Source: M3007 sp964550795
Lineage (GTDB): Bacteria > Bacteroidota > Bacteroidia > Chitinophagales > Saprospiraceae
Length of the DNA stretch: 64,000 nt
Direction: 5' to 3'
Assembly (NCBI GenBank): GCA_964550795.1
Contig: CAZKBH010000024.1
Span: 1-64,000 of the forward strand
This document shows, piece by piece, positions 1-7,592 of the stretch. Below the pieces are notes generated by a model that saw nothing but the letters and a program-made list of their open reading frames with translations, made no database searches and was not told the origin of the DNA. The position numbers were made by a program, and so were the translations under genes. How positions within the stretch are numbered: position 1 is the stretch's first letter; the number at the start of each line of letters is the position of its first letter.

Positions 1-151
1 CCCCACCGGCCCCACAAGCGGCTCCTACCGTGTCCTACGCGGCGGGTCGTGGTACGACGTCCCGCGGTACTGCCGTGTGGCGGTTCGCAACGGCGGCGCA
101 CCCGGCCTTCGCGACTACGGCACGGGTTTCCGTCTGGCCAGGACGTTTTAA
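1..151 (+). CDS. FGE/C-type-lectin-like variable protein, C-terminal fragment (DGR VR1)
   Basis: The last 49 codons of a gene entering from the left edge, read from base 2 to the TAA at 149-151. The product ends GFRLARTF, with an upstream RGGSW motif typical of the formylglycine-generating-enzyme (FGE, SUMF1-like) fold. It is almost identical to the C-terminus of the caspase/FGE protein on the opposite strand at 982-2952. The first 18 codons and the last 8 match that gene base for base, while the middle codons (56-124) differ only where an adenine in a template would explain both versions. That is the signature of a diversity-generating retroelement variable region. The variable residues would line the ligand-binding face of the fold. 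The N-terminal domains lie outside the window, so the full function is unknown. Confidence 0.88.
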   Translation, partial: PTGPTSGSYRVLRGGSWYDVPRYCRVAVRNGGAPGLRDYGTGFRLARTF

Positions 152-193
152 CCCTTTGGTATTTTTACCCTTTTACCCTTTGGAGCGGGTGTA

Positions 194-476
194 GTGAGGG
201 CGTGACGAAAAGTTTAATGCCGTCAAATTAGCGATTAAAAACCACGAAGTGGTTGAATGTGAATAGCCCCGGATGCAATCCGGGGAATTGGAAATGCGGT
301 GCGAGCAACCCCGAATGGGGTTGAATATGAAAACGTTATGCACTAATTCAACCCCATTCGGGGTTGTTACACCTCATCTTTTCTACCCCGGATTGCATCC
401 GGGGCTATTCACATTTGACCCTTTCAGGGTCTTTGGCCGCTAAGTTGATGGCATTAGACGAAAAGTCACGCCCTCA
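194..476. repeat. Large nested inverted repeat downstream of VR1
   Basis: Three concentric palindromes. The outer arms are about 194-232 and 440-476; the ends gtgagggcgtgac and gtcacgccctcac are exact complements, followed by imperfect pairing around taatgcc/tcaa/ttagcg. The middle arms 256-285 and 386-415 are a perfect 30-bp match. The inner arms 306-326 and 346-366 are a perfect 21-bp match. The middle and inner arms are each themselves self-complementary. The same gtgagggcgtgac arm forms a simple short hairpin after the other variable gene (909-939), so this looks like that hairpin with further palindromes inserted in its loop. Confidence 0.9.
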
Positions 477-517
477 CTTTTTTGCGTGCATCGCAATGAT
501 TTATCGCGCTGCAGACA

Positions 518-583
518 CGTGTAGCGAATCGCAACAACGACGCACCCGGTAATCGCAACAACAATACGGGTTTCCGTCTGGCC
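518..583 (+). other. DGR template-repeat-like sequence (Asn-codon rich)
   Basis: These 66 bases align without gaps to VR1 (74-139) and VR2 (complement of 994-1059). The variable codons here are AAT, AAC, AAC, GAC, AAT, AAC, AAC, AAT, so a translation would read RNNDAPGNRNNNTGFRLA, typical of DGR template repeats. VR1 differs at 12 template adenines and VR2 at 11. Only two other differences exist (548-550 GGT against GGC, and a third-position T against C in the codon at 563-565), and both VRs share them. Similarity stops upstream of 518, so this copy could not template the 5-prime variable codons. It is either a decayed template or a relative of the active one. No reverse transcriptase follows it. 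Confidence 0.75.
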
Positions 584-756
584 AATACAGGGAATTGTGC
601 CCAGAATCGGCGCCTTTACGGATGCGCCGACCGTGGCCATTTCTGTCCAGCCGCTTGTCCTGCCCCCGGTCTTTGCCGATCTGGGCGAATATGTCTCCAC
701 CGGACGCGTTTGGTAGTGCCTTGCCTGGCAGCGCGCGAAGAACGCGCCGGTTTTTT

Positions 757-870
757 TGAATGTTCGCATATATATGCACCAAGCTTTCCCCATATATACA
801 TTCCGTGGCGACACATAGACGCTGCGCGTGTATATATACCGCATATATGCTGCGCATATATAGGCCGTAT
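757..870. repeat. Cluster of short ATATAT palindromes
   Basis: Five short self-complementary words built on CATATATA/TATATATG occur in about 110 bases between the template-like sequence and the second variable gene, for example gcatatatatgc near 766-777 and gcatatatgc at 841-850. I see no gene here. They could be part of a structured RNA leader or simply AT-rich filler. Confidence 0.5.
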
Positions 871-939
871 CTACAGAGCGATAGATAATTGCGAGGTAAG
901 CAGAAAAAGTGAGGGCGTGACGATTTGTCACGCCCTCAC
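860..939 (-). repeat. Hairpin and leader copy downstream of VR2
   Basis: Past the stop of the caspase/FGE gene, reading on the minus strand, there is a 12-bp perfect hairpin (909-920 with 928-939, 7-base loop). It is followed by about 45 bases resembling the sequence at 463-515 on the other strand (cacgccctcac, then T-run, then tcgcaat, then tatcgc). Both variable genes therefore share the order stop, spacer, hairpin, leader. A hairpin or cruciform just past the variable region is a known requirement for DGR homing in the Bordetella phage system; that role here is inferred. Confidence 0.65.
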
Positions 940-981
940 TACACCCGCTCCAAAGGGTAAAAGGGTAAAAGTGCTAAAGGG

Positions 982-2952
982 TTAAAACGTCCTGGCCAGA
1001 CGGAAACCCGCGCTGTAGAAGCGATCGCCGGGGGCGTCGCTGTAGCGATACGCCACACGGCAGAACTGCGGGTAGCTGTACCACGACCCGCCGCGTAGGA
1101 CACGGTAGGAGCCGCTTGTGGGGCCGGTGGGGTTATTGGACGGACTGTTTTTGTAGTAGTCAGAGCCATACCAGTCAGCGCACCATTCCCACACGTTACC
1201 GCTCATGTCGTACAAGCCCAACGCGTTGGGCAGCAGGCTGCCTACGGGAGCAGTGCGGTCGTGGCCGTCCTGCTTGCCATCGTAGTTGGCGTATTGCTTC
1301 AGGTCGTTTTCATTGGCGGTGCCGGCCCACTTGGAGCGCTTGGCGTTGCCGCCACCGGCGGCGTATTCCCATTCAGCCTCGGTGGGCAGGCGGTAGGTTT
1401 GGCCGGTTTGGCGGGAAAGCCATTTGCAGTACTCCGTGGCATCGTTCCAACTGACGTGCACCACCGGGTGCTTGTACTCGTTTTGAGGGCGCAGGTTGCC
1501 GCGGGTGTCGTGTTTCCAGTTGACACCGTTTTGTTCTTTCCAGGTATCGGTGTACACATAGCTTTTCCCTTCCTTGTCCGCGTCCGTTTTGTACCCGGTA
1601 GCATCTATGAAGGCTTTGAACTCCGCCACGGTCACCTCGTATTTGCCGAGGTAAAAGTCGCGCAGGGTGACGCTGTGCACGGGTTGTTCGTTGTTGTATT
1701 CAGTACTGCCCATTTGAAAGGTTCCGCCGGGCACGAGCACCATGTTGTCGGGCATTTCCGGGGTTTTCAGGGCATTTTCGGCGGCTTGGCGGTGCTGGCC
1801 GTTGGGGAAGTCCCGGAGGTATTTCTGGTAGGCATCGGGGGTGTTTTTTTCTTGAGCGATTTCCCAGGCGGTATTGTCGCGGCTGGCGGCGGCGGCGGCT
1901 TCAGCGTCGCGCAGGGCTTTGTTGGCCAGTTCCTTGAACTCGCCCTGGGGGAACAGTCGGAGATACTCGCCGTAGGCTGTTTCGGTGTTTTTTTGTTTGG
2001 CGTTTTTCCAGGCAGCGAGGTCGGCGGCGGTGTCGTCGGGTTTGCTGGTATTGGGGCATCCGTTGGGCAGGCTTCCCCAGGTGTCGGGGCATTGGTCGGC
2101 GGAGTCGGGTACTCCGTCACCATCGCGGTCGGGCGCGGGCAGGGTATTGCAGGCATTTTTTTTCACGAAGACAAAATCGCCTCCGGGGTCGTGCCCGGTG
2201 AAGTTGCCGTGAACGGGGCTTGGGTTCTGCACTTTGCCGAGAGCATACTGGAGGTCATCGAAATGGACCACACCACCGGGGTTTGGGCCTCCTTTACGGA
2301 GGGTTTCGAGGAATTTGGCAGCAAATCTGGATTCGCCGGGGGTGCGGTCGTTTTCGTTGCCGGAGCAGAGGTACAGTCGGCTCTGGTAGCGGAAGGCGCG
2401 GCTTATTTGGGTTTGGCAATCGAGTTCTTTGTTGTAGTCGGGGCCGTCGGGCGCGCCGCGTTCGATGCTGCCAAAAGAACCGGAGTGACAAGCATCCAGG
2501 GCGACGATCATATTTTTGGCCTTACAGCGGGCAAAGTACGGACGCAGGCTGTTGTAGTCGAGCCAGGAGCTGAAGTACTCGTCGCGGAACAGGCCGTCGG
2601 CAGCGACGAGGTATCCGAGGCGGCTGGCCTTGTCGTAATAACCGTGGGAGGAGAAAAAGAAGAGGACCTGATCGTTGGGGCCGAGGCGTTGGTTCCAGGC
2701 ACCGATTTTGTCGAGAATCTGCTGGCGGGTGGGGTTAGGCACTAGTTCGCAAGTGAAGCCGTAGTTGGATTCGAGTTCTTTTTTGAGTGCCTCCGCTTCG
2801 GTTTTGGTGGCGGGAAGGGTTTGCCATCCGGGCTGAAAGGAGTTTACATAGAATAATACGGCGTAGTCTTTCCCACTGCGGGTGGGGTTTTGCGCTGCGG
2901 TGCAAAATGCAGCGAGGGTTAGCGCGAGGGCGAAGATGGTTTTGGCCTGCAT
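982..2952 (-). CDS. Secreted caspase-like peptidase fused to FGE-like variable domain (DGR target, VR2)
   Basis: 656 residues. A signal peptide (1-20) is followed by a caspase-fold (peptidase C14) domain at about 28-265, with the catalytic pair visible as His103 in FFFSSHGYY and Cys155 in ALDACHSGS. Next come a thrombospondin type-3-like calcium motif (275-300, DRDGDGVPDSADQCPD), two copies of a short helical repeat (about 314-348 and 361-395, each with AW...Y..YLR.FP.G) and an FGE/SUMF1 domain (402-656) ending RGGSW...GFRLARTF. The last 30 or so residues are the DGR variable region (codons at 1009-1077). Peptidase-fused DGR targets suggest recognition of a variable ligand coupled to proteolysis outside the cytoplasm; the partner is unknown. 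The gene is monocistronic and convergent with the fragment at the left edge. Confidence 0.9.
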   Translation of the reverse strand: MQAKTIFALALTLAAFCTAAQNPTRSGKDYAVLFYVNSFQPGWQTLPATKTEAEALKKELESNYGFTCELVPNPTRQQILDKIGAWNQRLGPNDQVLFFFSSHGYYDKASRLGYLVAADGLFRDEYFSSWLDYNSLRPYFARCKAKNMIVALDACHSGSFGSIERGAPDGPDYNKELDCQTQISRAFRYQSRLYLCSGNENDRTPGESRFAAKFLETLRKGGPNPGGVVHFDDLQYALGKVQNPSPVHGNFTGHDPGGDFVFVKKNACNTLPAPDRDGDGVPDSADQCPDTWGSLPNGCPNTSKPDDTAADLAAWKNAKQKNTETAYGEYLRLFPQGEFKELANKALRDAEAAAAASRDNTAWEIAQEKNTPDAYQKYLRDFPNGQHRQAAENALKTPEMPDNMVLVPGGTFQMGSTEYNNEQPVHSVTLRDFYLGKYEVTVAEFKAFIDATGYKTDADKEGKSYVYTDTWKEQNGVNWKHDTRGNLRPQNEYKHPVVHVSWNDATEYCKWLSRQTGQTYRLPTEAEWEYAAGGGNAKRSKWAGTANENDLKQYANYDGKQDGHDRTAPVGSLLPNALGLYDMSGNVWEWCADWYGSDYYKNSPSNNPTGPTSGSYRVLRGGSWYSYPQFCRVAYRYSDAPGDRFYSAGFRLARTF

Positions 2953-3102
2953 GTGATGGTTTTTTTGTGAACAAACAGGGGCGGCTGGCGAGAAGCCGGG
3001 GCGTAAAGTTAGGGTTTGTTCCTGTTTTGTATTATTATGAATTTATACCTCGTGTAGCTAGGTTTTCAGGATCAGAGTCGTGCATAAGCGATGTCTCATG
3101 AA

Positions 3103-3211
3103 CGGTGGTATGGCCTTCAGGCCGTCGGGAAAAGCGCCATTTATGGCGCAGAAACATATCTGATGGGGCGTAAACGCCCCTTTTCCCGACGGCCTGAAGG
3201 CCATACCACCG
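3103..3211. repeat. Perfect cruciform-forming inverted repeat with two inner hairpins
   Basis: Arms 3103-3133 and 3181-3211 are perfect 31-bp complements. The loop holds two further perfect hairpins: gcgccatttatggcgc (3134-3149) and ggggcgtaaacgcccc (3165-3180). The plan resembles the nested repeat at 194-476. It lies in the gene-poor stretch 2953-3317 upstream of the caspase/FGE gene; I see no gene there. Confidence 0.92.
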
Positions 3212-3279
3212 CTATATTCGGTGCGCTAAAAAACAACACCCCGCTTGCATGGTTTGCAAGCAGGGTGTTGATATTATCT

Positions 3280-3312
3280 AAGTGTGGCACACCTCGTAGG
3301 TGTGCCACACTT
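3280..3312. repeat. GTGTGGCACACC-family palindrome
   Basis: Perfect 15-bp arms (3280-3294, 3298-3312) with a 3-base loop, starting 5 bases past the POT transporter stop. It may serve as that gene's transcript end, although there is no clear T-run on the minus strand. Related palindromes occur near 29190, 52411 and 58333. A smaller hairpin, gcttgca..tgcaagc, lies at 3243-3261. Confidence 0.85.
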
Positions 3313-3317
3313 TTGCC

Positions 3318-4895
3318 TTAATGATCACTCACAATATACGAGCGCTCCTTAATAAACGGAGAGATGATCATAAACAGCACTGCCGTGACGGCACAAATGC
3401 CACAGAACAACCAGAAGAAGCCCGCACCGTGAAATTGCGCGAAGAAACCACCCGTTTTGATGTTATTTTGAATCACCGAAACCAGGACGTTGCCCAAAGT
3501 AACACTCAACAGGAAGCAAGCCATGATGGTTGATTTCATGGATGGCGGCGATTGCGTGTAGGCGTATTCCAGGCAGGTGATCGAAATGAGAATTTCACCG
3601 GCGGTAAGAATCACAAATGCCAGAATCTGCCAGCTGATGTTGGGCGTTTGACCCGCATCAATCCAGCCCTGGATGATCGCGATGACCACAAAGGAAAGCG
3701 CCGTGAACACAAAGCCTGCACCGATTTTGCGCAGTGGCGTGACTTTAAGCCCAATTTTGTTCAACAAGGGGTAAATACCAAAAGAGAAAAGTGGAATGAA
3801 GGCCAGGATAAAGGCCGCATTTACAAATGAAATTTGCTCGGCTTCCCACTTGATACCCAGCCAGTTAAGGTCCATTTTGGTCGCTTGTACCACCCATTCG
3901 GATTGGCTTTGGTCCCACAAGGCCCAGAAAACAGGCACAAATGCAAAAACGGACAAAACGCGCCAAACCGATTTAATGCCTTCGATGGTTTCGTCGCCAT
4001 ATTCTTTGGCCGCTGCACTGAATCCGCCGTTGGTAAGTGCATAAAGGTTGATGCCCACAAAGTTGCCGGGCTTGGCAAACCATTGTTTTTTGAACACGAA
4101 AGCCAAAACAAGCACCAGAATAAGCCAGGCACCGAGTACAGGACCTACGCCTGCATGTTGAATTTTGTCAAAGTAGATATAGCTTGCCACCAGAGAAAAG
4201 AATGCGGAAGCGAGGATGACCATTTTGTTGCTGTCGTATTTCGGCGGAGGAATCCGGCGATATTTGTTTCGTCCTGCCCAGAAAAAGAAAACGGCAATTC
4301 CCATCGCAATGGCAGGAACTCCAAATGCTACCGTGGGGCCGTAGTTGGTTTTCAAGTAAGGAATGAGGAGGATAGAAAGTACCGAACCGGCATTGATGGA
4401 AAAGTAAAACGCATCAAAAGCTTTGGAAATCAAGTGCGAGTTGCTGGAGTCAAACTGGTCGCCGACATTGGCAGAAACGCAGGGTTTGATACCGCCCGCA
4501 CCCAAGGCAATCAGCATCAACGAAGTGGTAAACATCACCTCATTGTCCACTGAAAGCGCCACCATGATGCTGCCGCAGGCATACACCATCGAGAGCCAAA
4601 GGATGGTTTTGTATTTGCCCCAAAACCAGTCGGCCACCATACCGCCGAACATGGGCAGCAGATACGTCATGGCCACAAAATCGTGGGTTTTGGCATTGGC
4701 CGTGGCCTCTGCCACCTGCACCACTTCGGGATCAACGGAGCCACTTTTATTGTAAAACTGCGCCACCATAAATGTGGTCAGGATCGCCCGAAGGCCGTAA
4801 TAATTGAATCGTTCCGCTGCCTCGTTCCCGATGATGTACGGGATACTGGAAGGAAACTTTCCTTTAGGTTTAGTTGTGTCGGTGTTCTCTGCCAT
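3318..4895 (-). CDS. POT/PTR family proton-dependent oligopeptide transporter
   Basis: 525 residues starting MAENTDTT. The frame is open further upstream, but that stretch is unlike the family and this ATG puts the conserved first-helix motif NEAAERFNYYG at residues 22-32, as expected. The many hydrophobic segments fit the 12-14 helix major-facilitator fold of proton-coupled di/tripeptide symporters in the inner membrane. Bacteroidota members usually carry an extended hydrophobic C-terminal half, as seen here. Divergent from the lipoprotein at 5162. Confidence 0.92.
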   Translation of the reverse strand: MAENTDTTKPKGKFPSSIPYIIGNEAAERFNYYGLRAILTTFMVAQFYNKSGSVDPEVVQVAEATANAKTHDFVAMTYLLPMFGGMVADWFWGKYKTILWLSMVYACGSIMVALSVDNEVMFTTSLMLIALGAGGIKPCVSANVGDQFDSSNSHLISKAFDAFYFSINAGSVLSILLIPYLKTNYGPTVAFGVPAIAMGIAVFFFWAGRNKYRRIPPPKYDSNKMVILASAFFSLVASYIYFDKIQHAGVGPVLGAWLILVLVLAFVFKKQWFAKPGNFVGINLYALTNGGFSAAAKEYGDETIEGIKSVWRVLSVFAFVPVFWALWDQSQSEWVVQATKMDLNWLGIKWEAEQISFVNAAFILAFIPLFSFGIYPLLNKIGLKVTPLRKIGAGFVFTALSFVVIAIIQGWIDAGQTPNISWQILAFVILTAGEILISITCLEYAYTQSPPSMKSTIMACFLLSVTLGNVLVSVIQNNIKTGGFFAQFHGAGFFWLFCGICAVTAVLFMIISPFIKERSYIVSDH

Positions 4896-5107
4896 ATTTC
4901 GTGTGAGGGTGAAAAAGTTGTTGATTGAATTCGATTGAACAGGGCAAATGTGCGAAATTTTTTCGCCCGCAAGTATTTTCGCTTCTGATAAGAAATTTGG
5001 AAAGAAGATAATTCGCAAGAGAAACCGGTAGGTCTGTAGAGAAGTACCCCGATGTTGAGATTGCACGGTCGGATGGATTTTGCTAAATTTTGCTCGTTTT
5101 TGAAAAA

Positions 5108-5141
5108 AAAGGTCTAAAAAAGCGCTCTTTTTTAGACCTTT
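5108..5141. repeat. Perfect hairpin in a divergent intergenic region
   Basis: 15-bp arms (5108-5122 and 5127-5141) with a 4-base loop, A-rich on one side and T-rich on the other, like a bidirectional intrinsic terminator. It sits between two divergent start codons, where a terminator is unexpected. It could be a leader attenuator or a mobile palindrome. Confidence 0.7.
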
Positions 5142-5161
5142 GAGGGCCAAACGCATGGTCC

Positions 5162-5752
5162 ATGACACGTCCTATTTTCCTCTTCCTGTTTGTTCCTTTG
5201 TTTTGGGCGGGCTGTACAGAAAACCCGTCCAAAGAAGCCGCTGAAAACGCTGCTGAGCAGGCGCTTTGGGCAAAATACCAAACTGAAGGCTGGAAAAACT
5301 ATGGCTGCGAACTCATCAGCGATGCGGAGGTAGAAGCGCTTTTTGCTTTCGATGGCAAAGAAGCCACGCTCAACGCCCGAACTTTGCCCAATCAGGCATT
5401 TTGTCTGCGTACCTGGAACAAACCAGATTGGAGAACTCGCGAAACGAATAATGAAAAAGAGGGCGCCGTTTGGTTAAATCCTCAAAACCGGCTGGTCATA
5501 CAGTTGTTGGACTACACCTCGGAAATACATGCCAAACAACAAATCGAAAATCTGCGCCGCGACCGCCGAAATACTTACGAGGAAGATGTGCCCGGTTTGG
5601 GCGACGATGCACTTTGGAGCACCAACACCGTTACGTTGTTAGTGCGAAAAGGCCAATTTGTGCTCAATCTGGCGCTGGAAATCCATGATGTTCCCCACGA
5701 CAACCTATCCAAGGCCAAAGAAGCGGCCGCGGTGGCGTTAAAAAAAATGTAA
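5162..5752 (+). CDS. Hypothetical lipoprotein
   Basis: 196 residues with a lipoprotein signal peptide; the lipobox FWAGC gives an acylated Cys18, so the mature protein is membrane-anchored in the periplasm or outer membrane. The rest is soluble and charged, with no motif I can assign. It stands alone between the POT gene (divergent) and the convergent lipoprotein gene at 5782. Confidence 0.75.
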   Translation: MTRPIFLFLFVPLFWAGCTENPSKEAAENAAEQALWAKYQTEGWKNYGCELISDAEVEALFAFDGKEATLNARTLPNQAFCLRTWNKPDWRTRETNNEKEGAVWLNPQNRLVIQLLDYTSEIHAKQQIENLRRDRRNTYEEDVPGLGDDALWSTNTVTLLVRKGQFVLNLALEIHDVPHDNLSKAKEAAAVALKKM

Positions 5753-5781
5753 GCCGCGCTTTCCCTCATAGATATTGAATA

Positions 5782-7512
5782 TCACCAGTCTCTAATCACT
5801 CGGTATCGGCCCGTGATGTTGTGGTTTATACCGCTTAAATCTATGAAATCACCACCGAAAGTTCCCTCAATCACCGCTCCAATCCCCCCAGTAGAGGTAA
5901 CTTCTGTGGCCAGCGTGCCCATATCAGAAACGTCTAGTTGGTTTAAGCGTAGAACGTCCATCGGAAAATTCCCAAGTTGGCCATTATTCGGAAAGACCAA
6001 GATTATAGAAGTATTGGTCTGTACGCTGTCTCCTGCCATGATTACCGTCAAATTAACATCCACCCCTCCACGTGCGTTGATTGCAGTTAATTCTGGTCCA
6101 CCATCCAGGGAAAAACGAATGTATTCCGTAAGCGAATTGCAAATGGAGATGTCTCCAATATTCACCTTGTACGGTGGCAATGAAACATTGACTGGAGCAC
6201 TTTCCAAAAAGTTGGTAAGGTCATAACCGACCAGGATCCCTGTGACCGCCTGTTGGCTACAGACCAAGGCACTGTAGAAAAAGTCGCCATCGTTGTCAGG
6301 AAACAGGAAGTGTTGCGTTCCATCACTCAATTCAAATTTCAGGTATCCGTTGCTAATGCGTTGACCTGCGCAATCGCGCAAATGCCCTTCCATTTCAAAG
6401 CTGGGAAATTGTGCCTGCGGTTGAAGAATGATATTCGGCAGGGTGGTTTCCGTTGAAAATGGACCAATATTTTGACTGTATAGCATGTTTCCGCAGATGT
6501 CTGTGCGGACAACTTCCATTAAAAGCGCTTCATTCTGTGGTATCAATCCGCAGAAGTAACCGTTTATATCCGTGTATGTATAACCGCCTGCTCCGGTCGA
6601 GAGCATGGTGACGCGGATGGCAATATTGCCCAGTGTAAGTTGGGTATTTTCTAAAACGATCCTTCCATGCACTTTTATAAGCGGGAAAGGGGCGTCACAA
6701 TTCCAGAAAGAGAAGTGTTTTACTTGGCCCACGTACTCGTTGCCAATTTTTTGCGCCAGGCCTTCTTCTTTCCAAAATCCGTCCACCAAATCATAGTACC
6801 AAAGCGGAATTTCTGAGGGCGCAGACGCCTGTTGACTGGCAATGATGGGCATCTTAAGCGCTACCGATTTATCAGAGGCAATTTGCAGTTTTTGACCGCT
6901 GGTGGTTTCTATTTCAACTCCAACCATGCCGTAAGTAGCTAAAAAAACCGTTTCAGCGCTGAGATCCTCGGCGGTCATATTGCCCGGTAAATAACGTCCG
7001 AGCATCGGATCAGAAGGGTCGAGGTATTGGGCAAAAACCTGTACTGTTCCGTTGTAGGCGTTGCCGCTGACATCTGTGAATGCGTTGGCAGGGAAATTAA
7101 GAATCGGGCCACCGGGAACATTGACCACACCGCCCGCAGTCGCACTCAAAGTACCTGCCATTTTTTTCGTAAGTAGCTGAATGGTAACAACTTGCGTGGC
7201 ACCATTGTGCTCCACCGTGTAGGGACGAGACATCTCAAAATAGCCCGGTTTGCTGACCGACAGCAGGGCGTGATCAGCCGGCAAACGTACCTGCTTCAAG
7301 CGAAAAACGCCGTTGGGATCTGTAACGGTAGATTCATTGCCAGCCTTGACCAAGGCATCTTTCAGGCCCGCGCCATTTTCATCTACAATTTGGCCAACGA
7401 AGGTGACGGAGACCATCTGATCCTGACGATCTAGCGGGTCGTCATCCTGACAGGCAACGAAAAATGCGCCGATAAACAACGCAAGCGGAATGAGCAATTT
7501 GAGCTTTTGCAT
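5782..7512 (-). CDS. Carboxypeptidase-regulatory-like domain lipoprotein
   Basis: 576 residues. Lipobox FFVAC gives Cys21. Residues about 35-115 form a carboxypeptidase-regulatory-like (CarboxypepD_reg) beta domain: VTFVGQIVDENGAGLKDA, then DPNGVFRL. A second similar segment appears around GRIVLENTQLTLGNIAI...DINGYFCG. The remainder is beta-rich. Such proteins are surface or outer-membrane lipoproteins of Bacteroidota with binding or structural roles; the ligand is unknown. It follows the PBP1A gene on the same strand with an 80-base gap. Confidence 0.8.
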   Translation of the reverse strand: MQKLKLLIPLALFIGAFFVACQDDDPLDRQDQMVSVTFVGQIVDENGAGLKDALVKAGNESTVTDPNGVFRLKQVRLPADHALLSVSKPGYFEMSRPYTVEHNGATQVVTIQLLTKKMAGTLSATAGGVVNVPGGPILNFPANAFTDVSGNAYNGTVQVFAQYLDPSDPMLGRYLPGNMTAEDLSAETVFLATYGMVGVEIETTSGQKLQIASDKSVALKMPIIASQQASAPSEIPLWYYDLVDGFWKEEGLAQKIGNEYVGQVKHFSFWNCDAPFPLIKVHGRIVLENTQLTLGNIAIRVTMLSTGAGGYTYTDINGYFCGLIPQNEALLMEVVRTDICGNMLYSQNIGPFSTETTLPNIILQPQAQFPSFEMEGHLRDCAGQRISNGYLKFELSDGTQHFLFPDNDGDFFYSALVCSQQAVTGILVGYDLTNFLESAPVNVSLPPYKVNIGDISICNSLTEYIRFSLDGGPELTAINARGGVDVNLTVIMAGDSVQTNTSIILVFPNNGQLGNFPMDVLRLNQLDVSDMGTLATEVTSTGGIGAVIEGTFGGDFIDLSGINHNITGRYRVIRDW

Positions 7513-7592
7513 AATGCGTAACAGTTTGTGTGAAAATTTGTGTTGGTCACTGTTACACGCAAAAGCATGGGCGCGGGTTGGGCTGGGAAAAA

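Noticed and set aside
440..931. 163-codon open frame on the minus strand through the DGR intergenic region
   Set aside because: It crosses the template-like sequence and the hairpins; composition is unlike a protein and it has no RT or Avd motif.
1261..2745. Long open frame (494 codons) on the plus strand
   Set aside because: Lies antisense to the caspase/FGE gene; the Val/Gly/Phe-rich product has no domain and is the usual by-product of GC-rich third positions.
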